Shown: positions 14,973 to 26,755, counted from the first letter of the stretch. The stretch: DNA of 64,000 bases from Pseudoalteromonas sp. N1230-9 (GCF_032716425.1 NZ_CP090419.1:3226001-3290000); one strand, 5' to 3'. Notes: generated by a model from the sequence alone, not told the origin. Translations and numbers: made by a program.

Positions 14973-15067
14973 TGAGAAAACTCCCTATAAAACGTGTTAG
15001 CGAATAAAAACACTGCAACTACAATACAGTATGTTAGTATATCACGGTAGCGTAAGGATAAGAGAAG

Positions 15068-15502
15068 ATGAATATAGAATCACTCGTCAGTAAAGCAAAA
15101 CAAGTCTGCGACAATCGTGGGGCACGTTTCACACCTATCCGTGAAAAAGTATTCCGCCTGCTAGCAAGTGCTCAGGGTGGCGTTGGTGCTTATGATTTAT
15201 TAGAACAACTTAAATTAACTGAGTCAGGCGCAAAACCTGCCACTATTTATCGTGCTTTGGATTTCTTGTCAGAACTTGGCTTTATTCACAAAATTGAAAG
15301 CACAAACTCATTTATGTTGTGCCACCACTTTGATCACATTCACCCTGTACAGTTACTGATATGTGACAGTTGTGGCTATGTTAAAGAGTTACACTCAACC
15401 GTTATTTCACACGAACTAAATAATCTAGCGGCAGAGAGTGGGTTTATTGTCTCAGGACAAACTATCGAAGCACACGGTAAATGTGAAAATTGCAAAGATT
15501 AA
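15068..15502 (+). CDS. zur: Zinc uptake regulator Zur (Fur family), 144 aa
   Basis: N-terminal winged helix (RGARFTPIREKVFRLLASA...KPATIYRALDFLSELGFIHKIES) and a C-terminal dimerisation/zinc domain with HHFDHIHPVQLLICDSCGYV and a final CENC. The two Cys pairs (CDSC and CENC) form the structural zinc site of Zur. It represses zinc-uptake genes when zinc is sufficient. Zur rather than Fur is favoured by the 'ARFTPIR' N-terminus, the ATIYRALDFL helix and dusA/zur neighbourhood. Confidence 0.85.
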   Translation: MNIESLVSKAKQVCDNRGARFTPIREKVFRLLASAQGGVGAYDLLEQLKLTESGAKPATIYRALDFLSELGFIHKIESTNSFMLCHHFDHIHPVQLLICDSCGYVKELHSTVISHELNNLAAESGFIVSGQTIEAHGKCENCKD

Positions 15503-15578
15503 GTGCGCTGTCACATACAGCCACTACACTTATAGTTAGAAAGGCAGTTTAACTGCGTAATCTGAGGGAAAATAAACA

Positions 15579-16046
15579 ATGAATGTAGAGTTCATCAACC
15601 CTTTTTTATCATCATTATTAAATGTATTGAGCACCATGGCTCAAACAGAATTAAAACCGGGTAAACCTAGTTTAAAAAAAGATGAATTAGCCCGTGGCGA
15701 TGTATCAGGTTTGATTGGTATGGTAGGGCCTCAAACAAAAGGCTCACTATCAATTACCTTTGATGAAAGCTTAGCATTAACTATTATGGAAAGAATGCTG
15801 GGGGAGCGACCAGACTCAGTCAATGAAGAAGTAACCGACATGGTAGGTGAAATTACCAACATGGTAACAGGCGGTGCTAAAAACTTACTCGGCGAAAAAG
15901 GCTATGAGTTTGATATGGCAACGCCGATTGTTGTGTCTGGTAAAGGACATACAATCGCCCATAAATGTGAAGGCGCCAAGGTATTAATCCCATTCACGTC
16001 CGCTGATGGTAACGCCAATATTGAAGTTAGCTTTGATAAACTATGA
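15579..16046 (+). CDS. cheX: CheX-like chemotaxis phosphatase, 155 aa
   Basis: Belongs to the CheC/CheX/FliY fold. '[19 protein letters not shown]' (about 84-102) contains the E..N phosphatase motif on a helix, which acts on phospho-CheY in characterised members. Length fits CheX. Its stop overlaps the ATG of yjbQ (ATGA), so the two are co-translated, although their functions do not obviously meet. Confidence 0.85.
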   Translation: MNVEFINPFLSSLLNVLSTMAQTELKPGKPSLKKDELARGDVSGLIGMVGPQTKGSLSITFDESLALTIMERMLGERPDSVNEEVTDMVGEITNMVTGGAKNLLGEKGYEFDMATPIVVSGKGHTIAHKCEGAKVLIPFTSADGNANIEVSFDKL

Positions 16047-16468
16047 GCTGGCAGCAAAAAACCATTCAATTGAAGCCTCGCTTGCGAGGCTTTCACATCA
16101 TTGATGACGAGCTACTTCGTCAACTTCCAGAAATAACGCAATACAAAGTCGGTTTATTACACCTGTTCATTCAGCATACGTCTGCAAGCTTAACAATTAA
16201 CGAAAATGCCGATCCCACTGTGCGAATGGATATGGAAAGTCACTTCAATCACTTTGTACCAGAACGACAAAGTTATTATCGTCATGATTATGAAGGTGAT
16301 GACGACATGCCAGCCCACATAAAAAGCAGTACATTAGGTGCTGAACTCACCATACCTATTAACCAAGGCCGCTTAATGCTTGGCACATGGCAAGGCATCT
16401 ATTTAGGTGAACACCGTGATCATGGTGGCGCTAGACGCATTGTCGCGACGATCCAAGGTCAGATCTAA
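16043..16468 (+). CDS. yjbQ: YjbQ/UPF0047 family protein, 141 aa
   Basis: Full-length UPF0047 protein with the conserved [14 protein letters not shown] block and C-terminal '[17 protein letters not shown]'. The His, Asp and Glu residues cluster as the expected metal/ligand site. E. coli YjbQ has weak thiamine-phosphate synthase activity, so it may be linked to the thiamine operon at 20-26 kb, though its cellular role is unsettled. Confidence 0.88.
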   Translation: MSWQQKTIQLKPRLRGFHIIDDELLRQLPEITQYKVGLLHLFIQHTSASLTINENADPTVRMDMESHFNHFVPERQSYYRHDYEGDDDMPAHIKSSTLGAELTIPINQGRLMLGTWQGIYLGEHRDHGGARRIVATIQGQI

Positions 16469-16545
16469 AACTAACTTTAAGCTGTAAGCAAAACTTGGCT
16501 TTAACTAAATTATTTAAGAAAGTGTTTTTGGAATTTTTTAGAGAT

Positions 16546-16621
16546 TGGAGCGGCACACGAGGCTCGAACTCGTGACCTCAACCTTGGCAAGGTTGCGCTC
16601 TACCAACTGAGCTAGTGCCGC
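16546..16621 (-). tRNA. tRNA-Gly(GCC), copy 1
   Basis: 76-nt cloverleaf with encoded CCA: acceptor GCGGCAC, D-arm TAGCTCAGTTGGTAGAGC, anticodon GCC in CCTTGCCAAGG, T-arm GAGTTCGAGCCTC. Last of the array in transcription order. Confidence 0.97.
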
Positions 16622-16701
16622 ATCAAAAAAGTTTCTAGTTACAAGCTTCAGGTTAGTTACTTTCCCCTTGAAACTTATATCAATTTCTTTTGGTGAGAAA
16701 T

Positions 16702-16777
16702 TGGAGCGGCACACGAGGCTCGAACTCGTGACCTCAACCTTGGCAAGGTTGCGCTCTACCAACTGAGCTAGTGCCGC
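16702..16777 (-). tRNA. tRNA-Gly(GCC), copy 2
   Basis: Identical over its 76 nt to copy 1, with anticodon GCC and encoded CCA. It is separated from copy 1 by an 80-bp spacer that is itself repeated between other copies. Confidence 0.97.
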
Positions 16778-16805
16778 TTTATAAGTCGTCAGTAATTTGT
16801 CCGTT

Positions 16806-16860
16806 GCTGCACAACCTTGAAGGTTGCGGTAAAACGTTCTGGCAACTGAGCTAGTGCCGC
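16806..16860 (-). pseudogene. Decayed tRNA-Gly half-copy A
   Basis: From 16860 leftward it keeps the acceptor 5' strand and D-arm (GCGGCACTAGCTCAGTTG) and a shortened anticodon stem CAACCTTCAAGGTTG, in which two bases of the loop are missing. No T-arm or acceptor 3' strand follows. It is a tRNA-Gly remnant between intact copies 2 and 3. Confidence 0.85.
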
Positions 16861-16962
16861 ATCAAATAGTTTCTAGTTACAAGATTCAAGTTACAAGTTT
16901 GAATAGCTTGGAGCTTTCAACTTTCCCCTTGAAACTTAAGCCAATTTCTTTTGGTGAGAAAT

Positions 16963-17038
16963 TGGAGCGGCACACGAGGCTCGAACTCGTGACCTCAACC
17001 TTGGCAAGGTTGCGCTCTACCAACTGAGCTAGTGCCGC
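16963..17038 (-). tRNA. tRNA-Gly(GCC), copy 3
   Basis: Intact 76-nt copy, anticodon GCC, encoded CCA, identical in sequence to the others. Followed downstream by the decayed half-copy A. Confidence 0.97.
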
Positions 17039-17123
17039 ACAATAAGTTACTAGTTTTAAGTTACAAGCTTCAAGTTAGTTACTTTCCCCTTGAAACTTAA
17101 GCCAATTTCTTTTGGTGAGAAAT

Positions 17124-17199
17124 TGGAGCGGCACACGAGGCTCGAACTCGTGACCTCAACCTTGGCAAGGTTGCGCTCTACCAACTGAGCTAGTGCCGC
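17124..17199 (-). tRNA. tRNA-Gly(GCC), copy 4
   Basis: Intact 76-nt copy, anticodon GCC, encoded CCA. First intact unit from the promoter at 17449-17422; two decayed half-copies lie between it and the promoter. Confidence 0.97.
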
Positions 17200-17224
17200 T
17201 TTTAAGTAGTCAGTAATTTGCCCG

Positions 17225-17280
17225 TTGCTGCACAACCTTGAAGGTTGCGGTAAACGTTCTGGCAACTGAGCTAGTGCCGC
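17225..17280 (-). pseudogene. Decayed tRNA-Gly half-copy B
   Basis: Same structure as half-copy A: intact acceptor 5' strand and D-arm, anticodon stem with shortened loop, no 3' half. One base shorter than A in the variable A-run. Confidence 0.85.
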
Positions 17281-17305
17281 ATTCAAAAGTAGTCAGTAAT
17301 TTGTC

Positions 17306-17363
17306 CGTTGGCGCACAACCTGAAGGTTGCGGTAAAACGTTCTGGCAACTGAGCTAGTGCCGC
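17306..17363 (-). pseudogene. Decayed tRNA-Gly half-copy C
   Basis: Same remnant type as A and B with a slightly different anticodon stem (one T lost). It is the first tRNA-like unit after the promoter, so it should be transcribed as part of the precursor. Confidence 0.85.
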
Positions 17364-17421
17364 ATTCAATTACTTAAAGACATACCAACCCCGCGGGGGT
17401 TAACGTCTTAAGCGGGGCAGG

Positions 17422-17449
17422 ATTCTACAATAATCCGATGTGTTTGCAA
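17422..17449 (-). promoter_or_regulatory. Promoter of the tRNA-Gly array
   Basis: On the minus strand TTGCAA (-35), a 16-bp spacer and TAGAAT (-10) are followed by a GC-rich discriminator (CCTGCCCCGC), typical of stable-RNA promoters. It directs transcription leftward into the array. Confidence 0.65.
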
Positions 17450-17456
17450 ATGTTTT

Positions 17457-18002
17457 TTACAAATTAAAGAATTTTTCTTGGTAAACCTTTAATTCCATGA
17501 TCGAATCTTTGATATCGTCGAGGGCTAGATGTGAACCTTTTTTGTTCACTTGTGCTAACACGTCAGGTTTCCAGCGACGCGCAAGTTCTTTAACTGTGCT
17601 TACATCAAGGTTACGGTAGTGGAAGTAGTTTTCCAATTCAGGCATGTACTTATTCATAAAGCGGCGGTCTTGCCCGATAGAATTACCACACATAGGCGAT
17701 GTACCCGCTGGCACCCATTGCTTTAAAAATGCCAATGTTTGATCAATAGCATCTTGCTCTGTGAAAGTGCTTGCTTTACAGCGAGCTGTTAAACCAGATT
17801 GACCGTGCTGAGTTGTACACCACTCGTCCATGCCATCAAGCAGTTCATCGCTTTGATGAATAGCAATAACAGGGCCTTCAGCCAAGATGTTTAAATCACT
17901 GTCGGTGACAACAGTGGCAATTTCGAGTATTTTATCTGTTGCTGGTTCGAGGCCAGTCATTTCCAGGTCGAGCCAGATAAGATTTGATTTATGAAAAGAC
18001 AT
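17457..18002 (-). CDS. orn: Oligoribonuclease, 181 aa
   Basis: DEDDh 3'-5' exonuclease that degrades short RNA oligomers. '[13 protein letters not shown]' gives Asp/Glu, '[11 protein letters not shown]' a further Asp, and '[11 protein letters not shown]' the His/Asp motif. The start at 18002 (MSFHKSN) matches family length (about 180 aa); an upstream ATG at 18053 would add an unusual extension. Divergent from rsgA, the usual neighbour in this group. Confidence 0.93.
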   Translation of the reverse strand: MSFHKSNLIWLDLEMTGLEPATDKILEIATVVTDSDLNILAEGPVIAIHQSDELLDGMDEWCTTQHGQSGLTARCKASTFTEQDAIDQTLAFLKQWVPAGTSPMCGNSIGQDRRFMNKYMPELENYFHYRNLDVSTVKELARRWKPDVLAQVNKKGSHLALDDIKDSIMELKVYQEKFFNL

Positions 18003-18124
18003 AGTTACCTTAGCGGTGCTTTCCTTTAGATCCAACGCATTTAGATATATCATATTAGTATCATCAGTCGACCTAAAGCTTTTTTTTCAAAAAGCCCGAC
18101 ATTTACTCAAGTTATAGGCCAAAA

Positions 18125-19183
18125 GTGGCAAAACAAAAGAAATTAAGTAAAGGCCAATCGCGTCGAATTAAGGCCAATCATCAAAAACGCCTCTCTAATG
18201 CAGACAAAAAGCAACAGAAAGGGGCAACTGTGCAATGGCAAAATGACAATTTAGGCCCTGCCGAAAATGCAGTTGTGATCAGTCGATTTGGTCAACATGC
18301 TGACATCGAAACCGAATCAGGCGAAGTGCTGCGCTGTAATATACGCAGAACAGTATCGAGCCTTGTATGTGGTGATAAAGTTATTTTTCGCCGTGCAAAA
18401 GTTAGCGAAGGCGACTTAGCTGGCGTTATTGAAGCAACCCATGAACGTCGCTCACAACTAACGCGCCCTGATTTTTATGACGGCGTGAAAGTCGTCGCTG
18501 CCAATATCGACCAAATTTTAATGGTCTCGGCGGTGTTGCCTGAGTTTACGCCAAACATTATCGACCGCTACTTAGTTGCCTGTGAAGACATGGGTATTGA
18601 GCCTATTTTAGTGCTTAACAAAATAGATTTAATTGACGATGAAGGCCTTGCTTTTATTGATGAAATTCTCGATATCTATCGTGAATTAGGTTATCAAGTA
18701 CTGTTAGTCAGTAATAAAACGGGTCAAGGCATTGATGAGCTTAAACAAAAACTGGTCGATAAAAACAGCATTTTTGTTGGTCAAAGTGGCGTGGGTAAAT
18801 CAACCTTAGTGAACACTGTACTGCCTGATGCTGACATCTTAACTCAAGAAGTATCTGAGAACAGCGGCCTTGGTCAACACACAACAACCGTATCGCGATT
18901 ACACCATTTACCAAGTGGTGGTAACCTAATAGACTCACCGGGGATTCGTGAGTTTGGCTTATGGCATTTAGATGTTGAGCGCGTTACATGGTGCTTTAAA
19001 GAGTTCCGTGATTTTATTGGTGGCTGTCGTTTTCGAGATTGTAAACATTTAAACGATCCTGGCTGTATAATTCGCCAAGCTGTTGATGATGGTGAAATTT
19101 CAGAACTTCGTTTTGACAGTTACCACCGAATTTTAGAAACTATGGCCGACGGCCGTGCTGGTGCACGCGCTCCTCGCGTATAA
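18125..19183 (+). CDS. rsgA: Ribosome small-subunit GTPase RsgA, 352 aa
   Basis: Circularly permuted GTPase for 30S maturation: N-terminal OB domain, then G4 'LNKIDLID', G1 '[12 protein letters not shown]' and G3 'DSPGIREFG'. A C-terminal zinc motif ([14 protein letters not shown]) is intact. The GTG start is followed by a basic tail ([17 protein letters not shown]) that is typical of the family. psd follows after 18 bp, as in E. coli. Confidence 0.95.
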   Translation: MAKQKKLSKGQSRRIKANHQKRLSNADKKQQKGATVQWQNDNLGPAENAVVISRFGQHADIETESGEVLRCNIRRTVSSLVCGDKVIFRRAKVSEGDLAGVIEATHERRSQLTRPDFYDGVKVVAANIDQILMVSAVLPEFTPNIIDRYLVACEDMGIEPILVLNKIDLIDDEGLAFIDEILDIYRELGYQVLLVSNKTGQGIDELKQKLVDKNSIFVGQSGVGKSTLVNTVLPDADILTQEVSENSGLGQHTTTVSRLHHLPSGGNLIDSPGIREFGLWHLDVERVTWCFKEFRDFIGGCRFRDCKHLNDPGCIIRQAVDDGEISELRFDSYHRILETMADGRAGARAPRV

Positions 19184-19201
19184 CTATTTAGGAAATAACA
19201 A

Positions 19202-20068
19202 GTGAGTTTAGATAAATTCAAAATTGCTATGCAATATGCCATGCCAAAACATTTCATTTCGCGCATGGTCGGCAAGTTAGCAGCAGCAAAAGCGGGTGGC
19301 TTAACAACGGCCTTAATTAAATTGTTCATCAAACAATACAAAATTGATATGAGTGAGGCTAAATACCCAGATCCAGCTCATTACAAAACTTTTAATGAGT
19401 TTTTCACTCGCCCATTAAAAGAAGGTATTCGTCCACTTGCTGAAGAAAGCGACATTATTGCTCACCCAGTTGATGGTGCAATTAGCCAATTAGGCGATGT
19501 AGTAGACGGTCAAATCATCCAAGCAAAAGGCCATGACTACAGCTTACAAGCACTCCTAGGTGGCAAAGAAGAAGACACAGCGCCGTTTTTAGGCGGTAAA
19601 TTTGCCACTATTTATTTAGCGCCTAAAGATTATCACCGTATTCACATGCCTGTTGATGGTACGCTGAGCAAAATGATCTACGTACCGGGTGATTTATTTT
19701 CGGTCAACCCGTTAACAGCGCAAAATGTACCTAACCTATTTGCTCGTAACGAACGTGTTGTGGCTATCTTTGAAACCGAAATTGGCCCACTAGCCATGGT
19801 ACTTGTAGGTGCGACAATTGTTGCTAGCATCGAGACTATTTGGGCAGGCACAGTCACGCCACCAGCAGGTAAAGATGTATTTAGTTGGAATTACCCAACC
19901 ACAGGTGACAACGCGATTACTCTGAAGAAAGGTGAAGAAATGGGTCGCTTTAAGTTAGGCTCTACCGTTATTTTAGCCTGGGGTGCAAATCAAGCTGAGT
20001 TCTTGTCAGATCAACACCCAGAAACAGTGACGCGCATGGGAACACCATTTGCGAAAATTAACGACTAA
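19202..20068 (+). CDS. psd: Phosphatidylserine decarboxylase proenzyme, 288 aa
   Basis: Inner-membrane enzyme making phosphatidylethanolamine. The autocleavage site LGST, with Ser at about residue 254 that becomes the pyruvoyl group, is present near the C-terminus. '[10 protein letters not shown]' is the conserved His motif. GTG start. Together with rsgA it forms the usual rsgA-psd pair. Confidence 0.95.
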   Translation: MSLDKFKIAMQYAMPKHFISRMVGKLAAAKAGGLTTALIKLFIKQYKIDMSEAKYPDPAHYKTFNEFFTRPLKEGIRPLAEESDIIAHPVDGAISQLGDVVDGQIIQAKGHDYSLQALLGGKEEDTAPFLGGKFATIYLAPKDYHRIHMPVDGTLSKMIYVPGDLFSVNPLTAQNVPNLFARNERVVAIFETEIGPLAMVLVGATIVASIETIWAGTVTPPAGKDVFSWNYPTTGDNAITLKKGEEMGRFKLGSTVILAWGANQAEFLSDQHPETVTRMGTPFAKIND

Positions 20069-20110
20069 TAAGTTCAATTAAGCAAACCACTTGAGCAAAA
20101 GTGGTTTGCT

Positions 20111-20137
20111 TAAAATTCACTATAAATCGCGCCTACA
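20111..20137 (-). repeat. REP-type element overlapping the thiF stop
   Basis: On the minus strand TGTAGGCGCGATTTATA begins exactly at the thiF stop codon (the TAG lies inside GTAG) and matches the head of the longer REP copies in the window. The second arm is lost. Confidence 0.5.
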
Positions 20138-20888
20138 CCCCACGATTACACTCTGAGCACTCACTATCTTTTTGAATATTAAAGCGCTGCTGCATTAGTG
20201 TTAGCCCATCAAATTGAATAAACTCGCTACCCGTTTTATGGCCAAGCAATATATTGATAGCCAATAAACTTTGCATGCTTCCCATAACACCCAGTAACGG
20301 GCTCAATACCCCAGCATTGTCACAATTAAGTACTGTTTGCTCCTCCGTTTGCGGGAATACACAGCCATAGCAAGGGCTCTGTTCATCACGAAAATCAAAA
20401 CTCATCACCTGCCCCTGCGTTGCAATGGCAGCGGCTGATACAAGTGGGATAGATTTAGCTAAACAATAGCGATTAACCAAATAACGGGTAGCAAAGTTAT
20501 CACTGCAATCAAGGATGATGTCAGCGCCATCAAGAAGCTCAGCACTGTTACTTTCATCAAGCTTTTGGCATAGGGGCTTAACCGTAATTTGATTATTTAA
20601 ACTACTTAACACCTTGGCAGCCGCCTGTGTTTTTGTCTGCCCCATATGGTTTACTTTATAGAGTATTTGTCGCTGTAGATTTGAAAGCTCAACCTTATCA
20701 TCGTCTATTAAAGTGAGCGTTCCGATACCCGCCGCCGCTAAATAAAAAAGTGCTGGGGAGCCAAGTCCACCCGCTCCGACAACCACAATATGAGCAGCCT
20801 TTAACTTTTGCTGACCCGCAAGCCCCACCTCTTTTAATAGCAAGTGGCGGCTATAACGAATTTGCTCTTTGTCGCTTAACGCGCTCAT
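20133..20888 (-). CDS. thiF: ThiF/MoeB-type adenylyltransferase, 251 aa
   Basis: Activates the C-terminal Gly-Gly of ThiS by adenylation. The Rossmann ATP-binding motif 'VVGAGGLGSPALFYLAAAG' is at about 36-54, 'DDDKVELSNLQRQ' follows, 'DCSDNFATRYLVN' lies in the middle, and CxxC pairs (CYGC; CSEC) bind zinc. Last gene of the thi operon, two bases after thiDE, which favours ThiF over MoeB. Confidence 0.92.
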   Translation of the reverse strand: MSALSDKEQIRYSRHLLLKEVGLAGQQKLKAAHIVVVGAGGLGSPALFYLAAAGIGTLTLIDDDKVELSNLQRQILYKVNHMGQTKTQAAAKVLSSLNNQITVKPLCQKLDESNSAELLDGADIILDCSDNFATRYLVNRYCLAKSIPLVSAAAIATQGQVMSFDFRDEQSPCYGCVFPQTEEQTVLNCDNAGVLSPLLGVMGSMQSLLAINILLGHKTGSEFIQFDGLTLMQQRFNIQKDSECSECNRGV

Positions 20889-20889
20889 G

Positions 20890-22425
20890 CTAAGACTGAC
20901 CTTCGACCAGCTGTTTTAACTTGGCAATGGCTAATTGGTAGTCTTCGGCTTCAGTAATCGCACGTACTACGGCAACACTGCCAACACCTGTGTTCGCAAC
21001 CTGCTCAGCACGAGATAAGTCAATTCCACCAATTGCCACCGTTGGATAATCAGCCATTAACGGCACAAATTTTTCGAGCTTTTCTAAACCTTGAATTTGT
21101 CCTGTCATGTCTTTGGTGGTGGTTGGGTAAATAGCGCCAAACGCCATATAACTTGGTCTGTAATTATGTGCACGTAGCATTTCATAAAAGCCATGGGTCG
21201 ACACACCTAAGCGTAACCCTGCCTCTTTTATGGCAATTAAATTAGCGGTTTGTAAGTCTTCTTGCCCTAAATGCACACCATAAGCACCGTGCTTAATCGC
21301 CAATTGCCAATAATCATTAATATATACCTGCGCATCGTACTTCTGCCCCAGCATAACCGCACTTGCAATGGCATCTTCAAGTGTTGCATCGTCTGCATTT
21401 TTCACTCTTAATTGAACGGTTTTAACCCCTTCGGCTAAACACTTCTCTAACCAATCAACCGTATCAACAACGGCATATAACCCTAGCTGTTTAGAGTCGC
21501 ACTCGGCAAAGCCTGCGGCCATGGTAAAATCAACCGGGCAATCAAAGTCGAGTTCATCACCAAGCCAACTTCCCGCCTCGATGACTTGTGGATAATCCGC
21601 CAGCGTTGTAGGAAAGCAAGTATGCGCAACGGGGCCAATCCCTTCACCATAACGAACGGCTGCTTTTAATCCTTGGTTTATATAGGCTTTCGCTAAAATA
21701 AAGGCATCTTTGAGTGGATACTGTTTGGCTAAACACGCGGCAATCACAGAAGCCATACTGCATCCAGTACCATGACTATGCGGAGTTTGAATTTTTTCGT
21801 TGCCAAGCCAATATGCCTGCTCACCTTGCACGCAGTAATCAATGCAGTAGCCACTTGGGTAATCCCAATGACCCCCTTTGATGATCACCGCTTTTGCACC
21901 ATAGCCTGTTAACTTCTCGGCGGCTTCTTTCACTGCGCTTGGACCAATCAGGTAAACACCAGTTAATAACTGCGTTTCGTGGGTGTTCGGTGTTACAACA
22001 TCGACTAATGGCAATAAACACTCTTTGATAGCACTAACAGTATCTTCTTCTGTTAATAAATCACCACTTGAGGCAATGGCAACCGGATCATAAACAACCA
22101 AAGGCGGCTCTGCCCAAGTTGCTTTGTAATGTTTTAAATGCTCACTAATAAGCTGTATTTGCTGCACATTGGCAAGCATGCCAATTTTAATCACGCTGGC
22201 AGGCATATCACTGGCTAAGGCTAATAGTTGCGACTCAATCACTTCTGTTGATATCGGGTTAAGTGCTTCTACACCTAGACTATTTTGTGCCGTTAAAGCA
22301 GTAATAACCGTACAGCCATGTACATTAAAACTTTGCATTGCCTTGATGTCGGCTTGAATTCCTGCACCGCCGCCCGAATCTGAGCCAGCTATGGTCCATA
22401 CAACCTGATTCATGTTATTCCTCAC
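20890..22425 (-). CDS. thiDE: Fused HMP-P kinase/thiamine-phosphate synthase ThiDE, 511 aa
   Basis: N-terminal ThiD (about 1-265): 'TIAGSDSGGGAGIQADIKAM' and 'HGTGCSMASVIAACLA' are the nucleotide and substrate motifs of the HMP/HMP-P kinase. C-terminal ThiE (about 300-511): 'QLRVKNADDATLEDA', 'YINDYWQLA', 'GVHLGQEDL', and 'AFGAIYPTTTK' are thiamine-phosphate synthase motifs. The fusion joins two consecutive steps: HMP-P to HMP-PP, then coupling to thiazole phosphate. It lies four bases after thiG. Confidence 0.94.
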   Translation of the reverse strand: MRNNMNQVVWTIAGSDSGGGAGIQADIKAMQSFNVHGCTVITALTAQNSLGVEALNPISTEVIESQLLALASDMPASVIKIGMLANVQQIQLISEHLKHYKATWAEPPLVVYDPVAIASSGDLLTEEDTVSAIKECLLPLVDVVTPNTHETQLLTGVYLIGPSAVKEAAEKLTGYGAKAVIIKGGHWDYPSGYCIDYCVQGEQAYWLGNEKIQTPHSHGTGCSMASVIAACLAKQYPLKDAFILAKAYINQGLKAAVRYGEGIGPVAHTCFPTTLADYPQVIEAGSWLGDELDFDCPVDFTMAAGFAECDSKQLGLYAVVDTVDWLEKCLAEGVKTVQLRVKNADDATLEDAIASAVMLGQKYDAQVYINDYWQLAIKHGAYGVHLGQEDLQTANLIAIKEAGLRLGVSTHGFYEMLRAHNYRPSYMAFGAIYPTTTKDMTGQIQGLEKLEKFVPLMADYPTVAIGGIDLSRAEQVANTGVGSVAVVRAITEAEDYQLAIAKLKQLVEGQS

Positions 22426-22428
22426 ATT

Positions 22429-23211
22429 TTATTCTTGATGCCAAAATGGCATACCGAGCGTCGGCGTTGACGGGCTTGCTACGTCTTTTTCTGGCATCGC
22501 TTTAGCCACATAGCTATATCGACCCGCCTCTACAGCACTCTTAAACGCTTTACTCATCGTTACTGGGCAACCTGCACCCGCAATTGCCGAATTTAATAAT
22601 ACCGCATCATACCCTAATTCAAGCGCTTGGCAGGCATGAGATGGTAAACCTAATCCCGCATCAACAATTAACGTATGGTTTGGCAAGCGCTCACGGATCA
22701 TTTTTAAGTTATAAGGATTCAGCAAGCCTTTACCCGTGCCAATCGGCGCGCCCCAAGGCATTAGTACTTCGCAGCCTAAATCAGCGAGGCGCTGACACAG
22801 CACTAAATCATCAGTGCAATAAGGTAAAACTTTAAAGCCTTCGGCCAATAAAATTTTAGTGGCTTCGAGCAGTGCGATTGGATCTGGCTGTAAATTATAT
22901 TCATCACCAATCAGTTCTAACTTGATCCAATCAGTGGCAAACACTTCGCGGCACATTTGTGCCAAGGTCACTGCTTCTTTCACGCTATGACAACCCGCCG
23001 TATTTGGCAGCACCTTTAACCCAGTGTTTTTTATCAATTGCCAAAAATCATCACCCGCAGCAGCGCTTTGCTGGCGTCTTAATGAAACCGTGACAATTTC
23101 AGCCTGTGAGGTCACTATCGACTCTGTCATAACACTTGGCGAAGGGTACAGTGCTGAGCCAATCAGTAAGCGACTCGTAAATTGCTCACCATAAACTGAA
23201 AAACTATCCAT
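22429..23211 (-). CDS. thiG: Thiazole synthase ThiG, 260 aa
   Basis: TIM-barrel enzyme building the thiazole phosphate. '[12 protein letters not shown]', '[14 protein letters not shown]', '[16 protein letters not shown]' and '[16 protein letters not shown]' are family motifs; the Schiff-base Lys is in 'WIKLE'. The start at 23211 follows the thiS stop by one base; an upstream ATG would overlap thiS completely. Confidence 0.94.
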   Translation of the reverse strand: MDSFSVYGEQFTSRLLIGSALYPSPSVMTESIVTSQAEIVTVSLRRQQSAAAGDDFWQLIKNTGLKVLPNTAGCHSVKEAVTLAQMCREVFATDWIKLELIGDEYNLQPDPIALLEATKILLAEGFKVLPYCTDDLVLCQRLADLGCEVLMPWGAPIGTGKGLLNPYNLKMIRERLPNHTLIVDAGLGLPSHACQALELGYDAVLLNSAIAGAGCPVTMSKAFKSAVEAGRYSYVAKAMPEKDVASPSTPTLGMPFWHQE

Positions 23212-23212
23212 C

Positions 23213-23410
23213 TTAGCCTCCTTGAATTGGCGACAATAACTCAATGCTGTCGCCTTCGTTGAGGGGTTTAGCATCGCATTGGCTGCGCGGTACAAAGTCA
23301 CCATTAACGGCAACGGCAAATGGAGGTCTTGCGCCAAACTGGCTCAACGCCTGAGTGAGCGATGCATTGTCGTTCACTGTCACTGACTGACCATTAATTA
23401 AAATATTCAT
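23213..23410 (-). CDS. thiS: Sulfur carrier protein ThiS, 65 aa
   Basis: Ubiquitin-like sulfur carrier ending in the required Gly-Gly (SPIQGG). It is adenylated by ThiF and becomes a thiocarboxylate that donates sulfur to ThiG. Typical length and position between thiO and thiG. Confidence 0.94.
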   Translation of the reverse strand: MNILINGQSVTVNDNASLTQALSQFGARPPFAVAVNGDFVPRSQCDAKPLNEGDSIELLSPIQGG

Positions 23411-23418
23411 TTTTATCC

Positions 23419-24423
23419 TTAAGCAATTAAGCTCACTGCATCATCAACCACTTTAGGCGCAAGTAGATAGCCATGACGGTACAAGCCATTAATACTGATC
23501 ACTCGACCTTGTTTTGTGACTTTCGGGCGGTTGTCTGCAAACGCTGGACGAAGCCCCGACTGCAAACTCTCGATACGCCCTTCAGCAAAGCCGCTATGCA
23601 CCGTGTAAGCAGCAGACAATAGCTCCAGCGCTGAGCGCACTGTGACTTTACCTCGGTCTTGCGATTCAATTTCAGTCGCACCAATCACAAATTGATGGTT
23701 TGGCTTAGGAGCAATATAAATTGGGTAACGCGGATGCATCAATCGTATCGGTCTGGTTAGGTTCACCTCTGGTGCATATAAACGCGCCACCTCCCCTCTT
23801 ACTCCACGCAGTAAAGGTTCAGATTGTTTTGCACCTAAGCCGCGGCAATCAAATACATAATCAAAGCTTTGGCTATTTACTTGATGGGCGTTCAATTCAA
23901 CTTTACAGCCAAAGTTAAATTGCACTCCTTGCGAGGTAAGTTTTTTAAAACTCGCGCTATAAAATGCCTGATTATCGAGCTGCCCTTCACAGGGTAAATA
24001 CACACCTTGATGGAACCGCCCAGCAAGTTCTGGCTCAAGGTCAGCGATTTGAGTACCAACCAATGCCTGTGCCTGATAGCTTTCAAGCGGTTTTAAGCGG
24101 CTCACAAAACTTTGTAAATCGCCCTTATCTTGCTGATGAGCAACCACTAAACTGCCTGTTTGTTGAAAATACACAGCGTCATCAAGCTCACTTAAAATTT
24201 GCTGCCAACGAGTGATGCTATTAAGCCCTTGTAGGGCTAAATCCTGTTCACACAGGACTGATTCCGCAAGGGGTGCCAACATCGCTGCGGCAACGCTGCC
24301 GGCACTGTTGCTAGCATGTTCATCATCTTGTTCAAACACCGTAACTTGATGCTGCTTACTTAACGCCAATGCCGCTAAGCGCCCCGTTAAGCCAAAACCA
24401 ATCACTGCAATGTTGTAAGACAT
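23419..24423 (-). CDS. thiO: Glycine oxidase ThiO, 334 aa
   Basis: FAD-dependent amine oxidase converting glycine to dehydroglycine for thiazole synthesis. The N-terminal dinucleotide-binding motif 'IAVIGFGLTGRLAALAL' is present, and the C-terminal 'GLYRHGYLLAPKVVDDAV' is typical of ThiO/DAO. Length and operon place fit. ThiO, rather than ThiH, indicates aerobic thiazole synthesis. Confidence 0.9.
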   Translation of the reverse strand: MSYNIAVIGFGLTGRLAALALSKQHQVTVFEQDDEHASNSAGSVAAAMLAPLAESVLCEQDLALQGLNSITRWQQILSELDDAVYFQQTGSLVVAHQQDKGDLQSFVSRLKPLESYQAQALVGTQIADLEPELAGRFHQGVYLPCEGQLDNQAFYSASFKKLTSQGVQFNFGCKVELNAHQVNSQSFDYVFDCRGLGAKQSEPLLRGVRGEVARLYAPEVNLTRPIRLMHPRYPIYIAPKPNHQFVIGATEIESQDRGKVTVRSALELLSAAYTVHSGFAEGRIESLQSGLRPAFADNRPKVTKQGRVISINGLYRHGYLLAPKVVDDAVSLIA

Positions 24424-24460
24424 ATTAACCTCAGCCTTAAACGATAAGATTTAAGCAAAT

Positions 24461-24485
24461 AGCGCGATATAAAATCGCGCCTACA
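24461..24485 (-). repeat. REP-type palindrome between thiO and thiC
   Basis: On the minus strand TGTAGGCGCGATTTTATATC then GCGCT: a GTAG head followed by an imperfect palindrome (GCGCGAT/ATCGCGC). Same family as the elements at 29.9, 33.2 and 45.1 kb. It lies inside the thi operon and could affect mRNA stability. Confidence 0.75.
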
Positions 24486-24491
24486 ACTAGC

Positions 24492-26447
<1,956 letters not shown>

Positions 26448-26600
26448 TTACCTCATTGCTTTAAGGGTTGTCTTGTCAGATATTGCAAGCGCAATAGAGA
26501 GTGGCAAACGCCATTGGATCGTTAGTAAGATAAACACTTACTGTTGCAGCCTATGCCGCTTATGCCCCTATATTTGGCGCACAAGCGCCTAACGAGGCAG

Positions 26601-26682
26601 CTTGTTCCCTACGCAGGTGTTAGCCTGATCAGGTTCACGGATCCCGCTTTCGCGATCTCAGCCTTATTAAAGGCACTCCGAC
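26601..26682 (-). promoter_or_regulatory. TPP riboswitch (THI element)
   Basis: On the minus strand the core reads GGAGTGC, GGCTGAGATCGCGAAAGC, GGGATCCGTGAACCTGATC and AACACCTGCGTAGGGAACAA, which are the conserved blocks of the TPP aptamer. It lies 157 bp before thiC and should shut down the thiCOSG-DE-F operon when thiamine pyrophosphate is plentiful. Confidence 0.97.
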
Positions 26683-26755
26683 AAGTTTAAATTCGTTGTT
26701 TTATAAAAACACAATGAGTGTACGTGAGTTAAAAAATAGCTGCAAGCTAAGCGTT

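Noticed and set aside
15000..15067. A Zur-binding palindrome in front of zur
   Set aside because: The sequence around GTATGTTAGTATATCAC is only weakly symmetrical and does not clearly match the known Zur consensus.
16546..17363. Regularly spaced repeats resembling a CRISPR array
   Set aside because: The repeats are 76-nt tRNA-Gly genes with cloverleaf pairing, and the spacers are themselves near-identical, so this is a tRNA gene array.
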